Shown here: piece after piece, positions 44,625 to 54,338 of the stretch
Layout of the letters: each line of letters begins with the position of its first letter
Position numbering within the stretch: position 1 is the stretch's first letter
NCBI GenBank assembly: GCA_002708925.1
Contig: PAPN01000039.1
Span: 1 to 64,000, forward strand
Length of the DNA stretch: 64,000 nucleotides
Reading direction: 5' to 3'
DNA from: Paracoccaceae bacterium
GTDB lineage: Bacteria > Pseudomonadota > Alphaproteobacteria > Rhodobacterales > Rhodobacteraceae
Position numbers and translations under genes: made by a program
Notes under the pieces: generated by a model
Database searches by the model: none
Told to the model about the DNA's origin: nothing
The model's input: the letters and a program-made list of their open reading frames with translations, nothing else

Positions 44625-45977
44625 ATGCGTCTGTCGCGCTATTTCCTGCCTGTTTTGAAAGAAAACCCATCCGAGGCGCAGATCGTCAGCCACCGCCTGA
44701 TGCTGCGCGCCGGCATGATCAAGCAACAGTCCGCCGGAATCTATTCCTGGCTGCCCCTGGGCTTCAGGGTGCTGCGCAAGCTGGAAAACATCGTGCACGA
44801 AGAACAGATCCGCGCGGGCCATATTCCGATGCTGATGCCGACGCTGCAATCGGCCGATCTGTGGCGCGAATCCGGCCGCTATGATGATTACGGCGAGGAA
44901 ATGCTGCGCATCACCGACCGTCACAATCGCGACATGCTGTTCGGCCCCACCAACGAGGAAATGATCACCGACATTTTCCGCAGCCACGTCGGCAGCTACA
45001 AAGACCTGCCGATGACGCTCTATCATATCCAGTGGAAATTCCGCGATGAAATCCGCCCCCGTTTCGGCGTGATGCGCGGCCGCGAATTCCTGATGAAAGA
45101 CGGCTATAACTTCGACCTCACCAAAGAGGACGCGCTGCACGCCTATAACCGCCACCTGGTCAGCTACCTGCGCACCTATGAACGCATGGGGCTTCAGGCG
45201 ATCCCGATGCGCGCCGATGGCGGCCCGATTGGGGGCGACTATACCCACGAATTCCTGGTGCTGGCCGAAACCGGCGAATCCGAGGTCTTCTATGACAGCG
45301 CCGTCACCGACCTGACTTTTGGTGATCGGGACATCGACTATGACGATGTGGCGCAATGCCAGTCGATTCTGGAAGAATTCACCACCAAATACGCCCGCAC
45401 CGACGAAACCCATGACGCGGCGCTGTTCGCTGAAATCCCCCAGGACCGCCAGCGCACCGCCCGCGGCATCGAGGTGGGGCAGATCTTCTATTTCGGCACC
45501 AAATATTCCGAACCCATGGGCGCAACCGTCCAGGGCCCCGATGGCAAACCCACCCCCGTCCACATGGGCAGCCACGGCATCGGTGTCTCGCGCCTCATTG
45601 GCGCCATCATCGAGGCCAGCCACGACGATAACGGCATCATCTGGCCCGAAGGCGTGACCCCCTTCCACGTCGGCATCGTTAACCTCAAACAAGGCGACAC
45701 CGAAGCCGATGCCGCCTGCGAGGCGCTCTATAACAGCTTCACCGCCCTCGGGCTCGATCCGCTCTATGACGATCGCAAGGAACGCGCCGGCGGCAAATTC
45801 GCCACAATGGATCTGATCGGCCTGCCCTGGCGCATCACCGTCGGCCCGCGCGGGCTGAAAAACGGCGTGGTGGAACTCACTTGCCGCCGGACCGGCACCT
45901 CCCAGGAACTCCCGCCCGAACAGGCCATCGAAAAAGTCGCGCAAATCTACGCCCCCCACCGGGTGCACGGGCTCTGA
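44625..45977 (+). CDS. proS: Prolyl-tRNA synthetase
   Basis: This 450-residue class II synthetase charges tRNA-Pro. Motif 2 ([20 protein letters not shown]) and motif 3 ([14 protein letters not shown]) are clear, and the anticodon-binding domain ends the protein. It is the short alphaproteobacterial form without the large editing insertion found in the E. coli enzyme. The ATG at 44625 opens the conserved [24 protein letters not shown]-family repeat follows the stop. Confidence 0.96.
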   Translation: MRLSRYFLPVLKENPSEAQIVSHRLMLRAGMIKQQSAGIYSWLPLGFRVLRKLENIVHEEQIRAGHIPMLMPTLQSADLWRESGRYDDYGEEMLRITDRHNRDMLFGPTNEEMITDIFRSHVGSYKDLPMTLYHIQWKFRDEIRPRFGVMRGREFLMKDGYNFDLTKEDALHAYNRHLVSYLRTYERMGLQAIPMRADGGPIGGDYTHEFLVLAETGESEVFYDSAVTDLTFGDRDIDYDDVAQCQSILEEFTTKYARTDETHDAALFAEIPQDRQRTARGIEVGQIFYFGTKYSEPMGATVQGPDGKPTPVHMGSHGIGVSRLIGAIIEASHDDNGIIWPEGVTPFHVGIVNLKQGDTEADAACEALYNSFTALGLDPLYDDRKERAGGKFATMDLIGLPWRITVGPRGLKNGVVELTCRRTGTSQELPPEQAIEKVAQIYAPHRVHGL

Positions 45978-45992
45978 CAGCCCCCCATTCCG

Positions 45993-46015
45993 CTTCTTTC
46001 TGATCAAAATACTCC
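45993..46015 (-). repeat. Short intergenic repeat (GAGTATTT family), copy after proS
   Basis: On the minus strand it reads GGAGTATTTTGATCAGAAAG then AAG, matching the copy after pccB apart from a one-base length difference and a substitution. Confidence 0.55.
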
Positions 46016-46095
46016 TGCTCGCCCCTTCGGTTCACACACCGCTGGGGGCGGGCGTATTTCAGTGCTATACTGCCCCAAACAAACGGGGCCAGAGC

Positions 46096-46605
46096 ATGAT
46101 CCTCAAAGCCATCACACTCGCCGGCGGGCTGGCCGGGGCAGGCGCTGCTGCGCAATTTCCCGAGTTTTCTCAACAATATACCCAACGTCTGGGCGGTGCC
46201 GTGGATGCCCTGGCTGCGGTGGTGCAGGATTTCGACGCCTCGGCTCAGGCCAGCGGGCTTAGCCGGGATCAGGCGCTGGCGCAGATGGTCGGTTCCGAAT
46301 TCGTCACCCACCGTCGCATGGATATGGAGCACGTTTTCACCCGCCATGCGCAGCTTTCGGCCGATCTGCAAACGCTGCAATCGGCGGGGCCCTTCATGAG
46401 GGCCTATCACGCCGCCCGGTTCAACGATGCGCAAACCGCCGCGCGCACCTGGCAGGCCTATCGGCCAGCTATTCCCACCAATTTCGCCGGGGCCAGTTTT
46501 GGCGCTTTGGGCTTTCTGGCGGGGCTGACCCTGACCGCAGCGCTGATGTCGGGGCTGGGCTGGCCCTTTCGCGCGTTGCGCAGGGCGCGCGAACAGGCGG
46601 CTTGA
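46096..46605 (+). CDS. DUF2937 membrane protein
   Basis: This 169-residue protein matches the DUF2937 pattern: an N-terminal hydrophobic segment followed by AQFPEFSQQYTQRLGGAVDA, a charged helical middle and a C-terminal membrane helix (GALGFLAGLTLTAALMSGLG). Function is unknown. The body between the two helices probably lies in the periplasm. It lies 51 bases upstream of the lipoprotein-release permease gene on the same strand. Confidence 0.8.
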   Translation: MILKAITLAGGLAGAGAAAQFPEFSQQYTQRLGGAVDALAAVVQDFDASAQASGLSRDQALAQMVGSEFVTHRRMDMEHVFTRHAQLSADLQTLQSAGPFMRAYHAARFNDAQTAARTWQAYRPAIPTNFAGASFGALGFLAGLTLTAALMSGLGWPFRALRRAREQAA

Positions 46606-46656
46606 CCTTCGCCCGTTGCTCGCTCAGTTAGATGCAAGCCAGTCAAAGGACACCAC

Positions 46657-47943
46657 ATGAGCACCACCGCCCCCTTTGCGCGTTTCGAATGGATGATCGC
46701 CTGGCGTTACCTGCGCGCCCGCCGGGCCGAGGGCGGCGTCAGCGTCATGACCTGGATCAGCCTGATCGGCATCACTCTGGCCGTATTCGCGCTGATCGCC
46801 ACGCTGGCGGTGCGCTCGGGGTTTCGGGCCGAGTTCGTGGACACGATCCTAGGGGCCAATGCGCATGTGACGGTCTATTCGGTGGGCCGCGTGGATCCGC
46901 AAACCGGCCAGATCGACCGCACTTTGCCCGACTATGCCCAGATGGCCCAGGATGTGCGTGCGGTGCCGGGCGTGACCCGTGTGGCGCCTCTGGTCAAAGG
47001 CCAGGTCATGGCCAGCGCCCGCGCCCGCAACGCCGGGGTCGAGGTGTTCGGCATCGCCTTTGAGGATTTGCAGACCATCCCGCGGGTGGCCAATCCTCAG
47101 GACTATGCGGGCAATATTCAGGATTTCCCCCATGGGATCGCCATTGGCTCGGGGGTGGCGCGGGAATTGGGTGTCAGCGTGGGCGATAAGGTGAAGCTGA
47201 TCTCGCCCAACGGGGTGAAAACCGCCTTCGGCACCAGCCCGCGCGTGGTGGCCTATGACGTGACCTATATCTTCACCGCCGGGCGCTATGATATTGACCG
47301 CACCCGCGTCTACATGCCGTTTCAGGCCGCGCAGGGGTTTTTCAACCGCGAGGGCGCGGCGGATGAGCTGGAGGTCATGGTGCGCGACCCTGAAAACGTA
47401 GACGATCTGGCGCTGGACCTGCTGCGCGCCAGCGGCGAACGCGGGCAAATCTGGACGTGGCGCGATGCCTCGGGCGGGTTTCTGCGCGCGCTAGAGATCG
47501 AGGATAACGTGATGTTCGTGATCCTGTCGATCCTGGTGCTGATTGCCTCGATGAACATTGTGTCGGGGCTGATCATGCTGGTGAAAAACAAGGGCCGCGA
47601 CATCGGCATCCTGCGCACCATGGGCCTGACCGAGGGCGCGGTGCTGCGCGTGTTTTTCATATGCGGGGCCTTCACTGGCGTCATCGGCACGGTGATGGGG
47701 GTCATTCTGGGCTGCCTGTTCGCCATCTATATCGACCCGATTTTCAGCTTTGTGAACTATGTTGCGGGGGGCGGCGTGTGGGATCCGTCGGTGCGCGGGA
47801 TTTACAATCTGCCGGCGCAATTGCGGCTGGGGGATGTGGTCTCGGCCGTGGGGCTGTCGCTGTCGCTCAGCTTTGTCGTGACGATCTTTCCGGCCCGGCG
47901 CGCGGCCCGCATGAACCCGGTGGAGGCGCTGCGTTATGAATAA
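46657..47943 (+). CDS. lolC: Lipoprotein-releasing ABC transporter permease (LolC/LolE family)
   Basis: This 428-residue inner-membrane protein has four helices (one near 25-50, three in 275-415) and a large periplasmic domain between the first and second. The start [20 protein letters not shown] and the FtsX-type region [20 protein letters not shown] are typical. It extracts outer-membrane lipoproteins and passes them to LolA. Alphaproteobacteria often use a single LolC/E-like (LolF) protein as a homodimer; only one permease gene is present here. The stop overlaps lolD by eight bases. Confidence 0.93.
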   Translation: MSTTAPFARFEWMIAWRYLRARRAEGGVSVMTWISLIGITLAVFALIATLAVRSGFRAEFVDTILGANAHVTVYSVGRVDPQTGQIDRTLPDYAQMAQDVRAVPGVTRVAPLVKGQVMASARARNAGVEVFGIAFEDLQTIPRVANPQDYAGNIQDFPHGIAIGSGVARELGVSVGDKVKLISPNGVKTAFGTSPRVVAYDVTYIFTAGRYDIDRTRVYMPFQAAQGFFNREGAADELEVMVRDPENVDDLALDLLRASGERGQIWTWRDASGGFLRALEIEDNVMFVILSILVLIASMNIVSGLIMLVKNKGRDIGILRTMGLTEGAVLRVFFICGAFTGVIGTVMGVILGCLFAIYIDPIFSFVNYVAGGGVWDPSVRGIYNLPAQLRLGDVVSAVGLSLSLSFVVTIFPARRAARMNPVEALRYE

Positions 47944-48619
47944 TCCCGTGCTGGAGCTGAAAGGCGTCGCCAAGACCTATAACAAGGACCGGCCCAATGC
48001 GGTGCAGGTGCTGCAATCCATTGATCTGACTGTACAAACCGGCGAGGCCGTGGCGCTGGTTGCGCCCTCGGGGGCGGGGAAATCCACACTGCTGCATATC
48101 GCCGGTCTGCTGGATGTGCCCGATGCAGGGGAGGTGCGGATTTGCGGGCAGGATATGCGGGGGCTCTCGGATCGCAGGCGCACGGCGGTGCGGCGGCAGG
48201 ACGTGGGGTTTGTCTATCAATTCCACCATCTGCTGCCGGAATTCACCGCGCTGGAAAACGTGATGCTGCCGCAATTGGCCAATGGGATCAGCCGGGCCGA
48301 GGCTCAGGCGCGGGCGGCCGATTTGCTGTGCCGGGTCGGGGTAGAAGCGCGGGCCGATCACCGCCCCGCAGCCCTGTCCGGAGGCGAGCAGCAGCGCGTG
48401 GCCCTGTGCCGGGCGCTGGCGAATGAACCGCGCCTTTTGCTGGCGGACGAGCCCACGGGGAATCTGGATCCCGAAACCTCGGATCAGGTGTTTGACGCGC
48501 TGATGGCGCTGGTGCGGGGCACCGGGCTCAGCGCGGTCATCGCCACGCATAACCTGGAACTGGCCGCCCGGATGGACCGGGTGCTGCGGATGGAGAAGGG
48601 CGTGCTGACGCCAGCTTAG
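47936..48619 (+). CDS. lolD: Lipoprotein-releasing ABC transporter ATP-binding protein LolD
   Basis: This 227-residue ATPase has Walker [10 protein letters not shown], signature [15 protein letters not shown] and Walker [17 protein letters not shown], in the MacB/LolD subgroup. It powers the adjacent permease; the genes overlap by eight bases. Walker A shows Ala-Pro-Ser-Gly rather than the more usual Gly at the start, as is common in LolD. It is convergent with the following DMT gene, the stops overlapping by four bases. Confidence 0.93.
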   Translation: MNNPVLELKGVAKTYNKDRPNAVQVLQSIDLTVQTGEAVALVAPSGAGKSTLLHIAGLLDVPDAGEVRICGQDMRGLSDRRRTAVRRQDVGFVYQFHHLLPEFTALENVMLPQLANGISRAEAQARAADLLCRVGVEARADHRPAALSGGEQQRVALCRALANEPRLLLADEPTGNLDPETSDQVFDALMALVRGTGLSAVIATHNLELAARMDRVLRMEKGVLTPA

Positions 48620-49059
48620 GCCTTCTGTGCCATATAGACGCCTGCCGACATCAGCGCGATTCCGATGGCGCGATTCAGGCTCAGCGGGTTAAGCCGTGCG
48701 CCGAACAGGCCGAAATGGTCAATCGCGGCGGCGCTGATCAACTGCCCCAGCAGCACGAAAAACACCGCATTCCCGACCCCGAATTTCGGCGCCACAAAGG
48801 TGACGGACAGCACATAGAACAGCACGAACAGCCCGGCCAGGAACAAATGTTTGGGCGCGTCCCAGGCCTTGGTCAGCGGCTCGGTGCCATGCAGCAGCAA
48901 GATGACGATGCTGCCGGTGAACGCCACGCAAAACAGGATCGAGGCCGCTGCAACGGGCGATCCGATCCGGGTGCCCAGGGCAGCGTTCAAAGCGGCCAGC
49001 AGCGGAATGCCGATCCCGGCGGCCAGCATGGTCAGAGCATAAGCGGTGGTGGGGGGCAT
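48616..49059 (-). CDS. Small DMT-family (DUF606/YdcZ-type) membrane protein
   Basis: This 147-residue protein has five membrane segments in the DUF606 pattern ([53 protein letters not shown]). Such half-size members of the drug/metabolite superfamily work as dimers; the substrate is unknown. It follows the thioesterase gene by ten bases on the same strand. Confidence 0.85.
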   Translation of the reverse strand: MPPTTAYALTMLAAGIGIPLLAALNAALGTRIGSPVAAASILFCVAFTGSIVILLLHGTEPLTKAWDAPKHLFLAGLFVLFYVLSVTFVAPKFGVGNAVFFVLLGQLISAAAIDHFGLFGARLNPLSLNRAIGIALMSAGVYMAQKA

Positions 49060-49069
49060 GGGGGCTCCT

Positions 49070-49480
49070 TCAGGGGCAGAAAAACGTGGCGGTGGCAGTG
49101 GCGACGGGCTTGTCCAATGGCAGGGCGGTCATCGTAGCCTGGGCAAAGATCAGCGATTTCCCCGCCCGTACGATCCGTGCATCGCAGCGGATCGTCTCGC
49201 CCACGCCGGGCCGCAGGAACTGCGTGTCCAGATTGGTGGTGGCCACAGGGGTCAGCTGCCCGAAATGGCCCATGCAGGCGATCACCATCGACGTGTCGGC
49301 CATCGCTGCCAGCGCCTGACCCGACACAATGCCATCCATCCGCGCCAGCTGATCGGTGTTGGGCATGGTCAGCACCGCGTGATCCGGCCCGATGCCCTGA
49401 ACCGTCAGGTCCAGCGCCTTGACCCAGGGCGCAAAGCCTTGCTCCAGAAACGCCTGCGCGTCTTCGGGTGTCAGCGTCAT
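49070..49480 (-). CDS. PaaI-type hotdog thioesterase
   Basis: The protein has 136 residues from the ATG at 49480 (GGGAGG just upstream); a longer frame to 49852 is antisense to the cytochrome gene. The hotdog fold shows LARMDGIVSGQALAAMADTS with the expected catalytic aspartate in the helix and TTNLDTQFLRPGVGETIRCD. It probably hydrolyses an acyl-CoA in the cytosol; the acyl group is not determined. It is co-directional with the small DMT gene. Confidence 0.85.
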   Translation of the reverse strand: MTLTPEDAQAFLEQGFAPWVKALDLTVQGIGPDHAVLTMPNTDQLARMDGIVSGQALAAMADTSMVIACMGHFGQLTPVATTNLDTQFLRPGVGETIRCDARIVRAGKSLIFAQATMTALPLDKPVATATATFFCP

Positions 49481-49544
49481 GTTTTCCTCCCTCGCTGGGG
49501 GCAGCATGGCGAAGCGGCTGGCGTTTGTCACGCGCCTTTGGGCC

Positions 49545-49558
49545 ATGACACGGATCAA
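49545..49558. promoter_or_regulatory. FnrL-like box upstream of the cytochrome pair
   Basis: ATGAC-ACGG-ATCAA matches the FNR pattern TTGAT-N4-ATCAA at eight of ten positions. It lies 58 bases before the first cytochrome ATG, a spacing nearly equal to the box upstream of the DUF465 gene. Confidence 0.45.
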
Positions 49559-49616
49559 AGCCGGGCGGCGCGCGCTGTGCGACGATGCGCTGAAGGGCCG
49601 CAAAAGGAGGAACATC

Positions 49617-50015
49617 ATGAAGACGTTTATTCTCGCTGGGTTGATGGCACTGGGCGCGGGCGGCGCGGTGCAGGCGCAGGATGCCGGAGAGGGGCAGGCG
49701 CTGTATCTGAAACATTGCGCCACCTGCCACGGGTTGCTGGCGGGCGGGGACGGGCCGATGGCGCCTGCTCTGGTGGTGCAGCCCAAGGATCTGACGCAGC
49801 TGCGGGCGGACAATGGCGGGGTTTTCCCGCTGGTGCGCGTGGTGCGCCGCATTGATGGGCGTGATCCGCTGGTCAGCCACGGCAGCGCGATGCCTGTTTA
49901 CGGTGAGTTCTTCGAAGGAGACGATACGGCCTTGAAGACCGAGGCCGGACAGCCCATTCTGGTGGGGCGGGCGATTGCCGACCTGGTGATCTACCTGCAA
50001 GGCATTCAGAAATAG
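49617..50015 (+). CDS. Periplasmic c-type cytochrome (first of tandem pair)
   Basis: This 132-residue precursor has a signal peptide (LAGLMALGAGGAVQAQ) and one haem-c site CATCHG followed by DGPMAPALVVQPKDLT. The distal methionine is probably in SAMPVYGE. AGGAGG precedes the ATG at 49617. It is a class I electron carrier in the periplasm. The redox partner is not identifiable, since no oxidase or reductase gene is near. It and the next gene look like a tandem duplication. Confidence 0.87.
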   Translation: MKTFILAGLMALGAGGAVQAQDAGEGQALYLKHCATCHGLLAGGDGPMAPALVVQPKDLTQLRADNGGVFPLVRVVRRIDGRDPLVSHGSAMPVYGEFFEGDDTALKTEAGQPILVGRAIADLVIYLQGIQK

Positions 50016-50024
50016 GAGCCTCCC

Positions 50025-50426
50025 ATGCACAAAACGCTGATGATCCTGCCCCTTGTGGCGCTTGGTGCCTGCGTGGCTCGGGACATGCCCGAACCCTCCG
50101 AGGGGCAGAAGCTCTATGTTGAAAATTGCGCGATGTGCCATGGGCTTAGCGGTCAGGGCGATGGGGATTTGGCGCAGGATATGACGCCAGCCCCGGCGGA
50201 CCTGACGGGCATCACGCGCGCGGCCGGAGGCGTCTTTCCCACCGCGCAGGTGCTGTCGCAGATTGATGGCTATACCCGGATGCAGGGGCGCGATCAGATC
50301 ATGCCCGAGTACGGGGCGCTGCTCAGTGGGGATACGGTGCCTGTGCAGCTGCAGGACGGAGAGTTCTCGCCCGTGCCGCGGCCCTTGGCGGCGCTGGTCA
50401 CCTATCTGGAAACCATCCAGCGCTAA
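50025..50426 (+). CDS. Lipid-anchored c-type cytochrome (second of tandem pair)
   Basis: This 133-residue precursor has a lipobox LGAC at residue 15 and one haem-c site CAMCHG followed by DGDLAQDMTPAPADLT, paralogous to the preceding cytochrome. The distal methionine is probably in IMPEYGAL. The lipid anchor should hold it to a membrane in the periplasm. It starts nine bases after the first cytochrome. Its stop overlaps the convergent lipoprotein gene by four bases. Confidence 0.87.
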   Translation: MHKTLMILPLVALGACVARDMPEPSEGQKLYVENCAMCHGLSGQGDGDLAQDMTPAPADLTGITRAAGGVFPTAQVLSQIDGYTRMQGRDQIMPEYGALLSGDTVPVQLQDGEFSPVPRPLAALVTYLETIQR

Positions 50427-51103
50427 CTGCAAATCCCGCGCTGTTTGGCCCCTTTCCAGGGGACGAAGGCGTGGTCTTTGACCAGGCTGTCGATCCGCGC
50501 CAGCGGCATTTCCCGTGCGATCATCCCATGCAGCCGCTGCGTACGCGGGGCCTGCGGCGCCAGGGCGCGACAGCAGACGTATTCCTCGACGATTGCGGCC
50601 TGTTGCTCGTAGGGGAAGGACAGGAATTCCGGCTGGCTGTCCAGATCGAACAGATAGGGATCATGGCCGGGCTTATGCTCGGACGCGGCCTTGAGAGGGT
50701 GGTACCCGGTGCGGTCGCGATTCTGCCATTGCCAGATATGCGTCATCTCATGCGCGAACAGCATCAGAGCATAGAGATTCCCGCGCCCCTGCACCGCATA
50801 GCCATAGTCGGGCAGGAACATGTCCTTGCGGAAAAACACCTTGTTGAACACGGCAATCGCGCCGGGCGAGGTGGTGAAATATTCCTCTTTCGGCGGGGGA
50901 AAGACGCGCTCCATGCAGGTGACGCGCGGGCGGGTCTGATAGCGCACGGTAAAGGCGCGGGCCATGTGGCCGTTCACGAACCGCACCTTCTGCGTGTCAA
51001 TCTGCGGGCCGAACAGCGTGTCGGCAAAGGCGATCTCATTCGGGGTCAGCGGCCGCCCGCAGCCGCCCAGGATCACGAAAATCAGTAAACAAACGCGCCA
51101 CAT
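50423..51103 (-). CDS. Lipoprotein with an HExxH metalloprotease-like motif
   Basis: The protein has 226 residues from the ATG at 51103, with a signal peptide and lipobox LGGC (Cys15). The central segment LMLFAHEMTHIWQWQN carries HExxH, the zinc-binding core of many metallopeptidases, and a later acidic residue (IVEEYVCC) could be the third ligand. The region is reminiscent of DUF4157-type peptidase-like domains. Catalysis is not certain, since some such domains are inactive. No peptidase propeptide is visible. Confidence 0.65.
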   Translation of the reverse strand: MWRVCLLIFVILGGCGRPLTPNEIAFADTLFGPQIDTQKVRFVNGHMARAFTVRYQTRPRVTCMERVFPPPKEEYFTTSPGAIAVFNKVFFRKDMFLPDYGYAVQGRGNLYALMLFAHEMTHIWQWQNRDRTGYHPLKAASEHKPGHDPYLFDLDSQPEFLSFPYEQQAAIVEEYVCCRALAPQAPRTQRLHGMIAREMPLARIDSLVKDHAFVPWKGAKQRGICS

Positions 51104-51154
51104 GCGGGGAGTAGGCCATGCAGGGCAGGGCATTGGCAAGGGGCGGGGCAAAAG

Positions 51155-51185
51155 AAAACGCCCACCCCGGAAGGGGCGGGCGTTT
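51155..51185 (-). terminator. Rho-independent terminator of the isocitrate dehydrogenase gene
   Basis: GAAACGCCCGCCCC and GGGGTGGGCGTTTTC (minus strand) pair around TTCC, followed by TTTTG. It lies 21 bases past the icd stop. Confidence 0.85.
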
Positions 51186-51205
51186 CGGTGATCTTCGGGC
51201 CGGGT

Positions 51206-53419
<2,214 letters not shown>

Positions 53420-53625
53420 TTTTCTACCTTTCTTTCTTTTGGTAGCTAAGATGTGAGCCAGGGCGGCAGCGCCGCATCCCTAAGGTCAGCCCGCAGCGGA
53501 TGCGCAGGCGAGGTGTTCCACGTTTCCCATAGAGGAACAGCCGCCAAAGATCAATTCGCCAATAAGATTTCGGCGGGGATTTCGACGTGGAAGAGTGACG
53601 CAGGCCCGCCGCGTGGACGAGCCAA
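53420..53625. other. Upstream region of icd
   Basis: This 206-base stretch between the icd start and the upstream terminator has no gene that I can support. It probably contains the icd promoter and leader; I see no clear operator. Confidence 0.4.
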
Positions 53626-53655
53626 TAAAAAAGGACAGAGCCGAAGCTCTGCCCT
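53626..53655 (-). terminator. Strong terminator of the small-peptide transcript
   Basis: On the minus strand GGGCAGAGC and GCTCTGTCC pair around a TTCG tetraloop, followed by six T. It lies 92 bases past the stop of the predicted 39-residue peptide. Confidence 0.85.
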
Positions 53656-53658
53656 GAT

Positions 53659-53696
53659 GGTGCTGAAAATGTGGTGTTGCAAAGGGTGCTGAAAAT
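53659..53696. repeat. Two direct copies of GGTGCTGAAAAT
   Basis: The 12-mer occurs at 53659-53670 and 53685-53696, 26 bases apart, inside the 3' leader of the small-peptide transcript just before its terminator. Confidence 0.6.
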
Positions 53697-53746
53697 CGCT
53701 GGCCCCACCGGCGCGGGCTTGGCCATAGCGGGCCGATGCCCTGCCG

Positions 53747-53866
53747 TCAGTGCCGCATGATCGCCGGCGCCGCCACAGGATCCGAGGCCGCATCCGACCC
53801 CGCCGCAATGGCCGAAATCGCCGTCACGGCCAAGGCCCATCCAACAATGATGGTGGTGAAACGCAT
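53747..53866 (-). CDS. Predicted 39-residue secreted or membrane peptide
   Basis: The ATG at 53866 (or 53878, four residues longer) opens a 39-codon frame. A basic start MRFTTIIVGW is followed by a hydrophobic helix (ALAVTAISAIAA) and a short polar tail ending APAIMRH. It looks like a signal peptide or a single membrane helix. The strong terminator downstream on the same strand supports a real transcript of about 230 to 250 bases. The ribosome site is weak, so the RNA itself could be the product. Confidence 0.45.
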   Translation of the reverse strand: MRFTTIIVGWALAVTAISAIAAGSDAASDPVAAPAIMRH

Positions 53867-54069
53867 GTGTGTTCTCATCGAATAACTTAGGTTGATGAAA
53901 GCACACTATCCTTTCGCATAAGCGCCCGACAGTCTGGGATTCCAGACCTGTAAGGAATTGAAGGGTATGGAATTCCTGCCCTTTTTCCACTTGAAGCGGT
54001 GTTTGCCTTGGGGGAGATGTGGGTCTAGAGTGATTTTTGGATGTTTGCTTCAATCACAGAGGGAACGAT
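53867..54069. other. Inverted-repeat-rich, lower-GC intergenic region
   Basis: There is no gene here apart from leaders. GTCTGG-GATT-CCAGAC (53932-53947) is a perfect palindrome with a four-base centre. AGGAATT...AATTCCT (53953-53977) overlaps an AAGGG...CCCTT stem followed by T. These could be operators for the flanking small genes or a remnant of a mobile boundary. Confidence 0.45.
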
Positions 54070-54336
54070 ATGGGCACTCTAAATAAAGCCTATTCAGAAG
54101 CGCAGCAAGCCATTGCAACTCTGAAATCTCTGGTCCGAACCGTATTAGAGCTTGCTCCTGAGGGTGGCCTGAAGAACTCGGAAATCGGCAGGAGTCTTGG
54201 GATCTATTCAGGACATATCGAACATGAAGGCCATATTTCGCGGACTCTCTTGGCAATGTTGGAGGCCGAAGGGGTTGTTCAGCAGGATGAACGCACCAAA
54301 CAATGGACCCTTCGGGACAATAACGTCACCGGTTAG
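54070..54336 (+). CDS. Small winged-helix-like protein in a low-GC pocket
   Basis: This 88-residue protein starts at the ATG at 54070 behind GAGGGAA. Helical segments (AYSEAQQAIATLKSLVRTVL, GGLKNSEIGRSLGIYSGH) followed by LLAMLEAEGVVQQDERTKQW suggest a winged helix-turn-helix, reminiscent of small proteins or domains accompanying restriction endonucleases. No nuclease or methylase is adjacent. Base composition is near 50 percent GC with uncommon codons (CTA, AAA, ATA-like), unlike its neighbours, suggesting acquisition. It is convergent with parE, two bases apart. Confidence 0.6.
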   Translation: MGTLNKAYSEAQQAIATLKSLVRTVLELAPEGGLKNSEIGRSLGIYSGHIEHEGHISRTLLAMLEAEGVVQQDERTKQWTLRDNNVTG

Positions 54337-54338
54337 CC

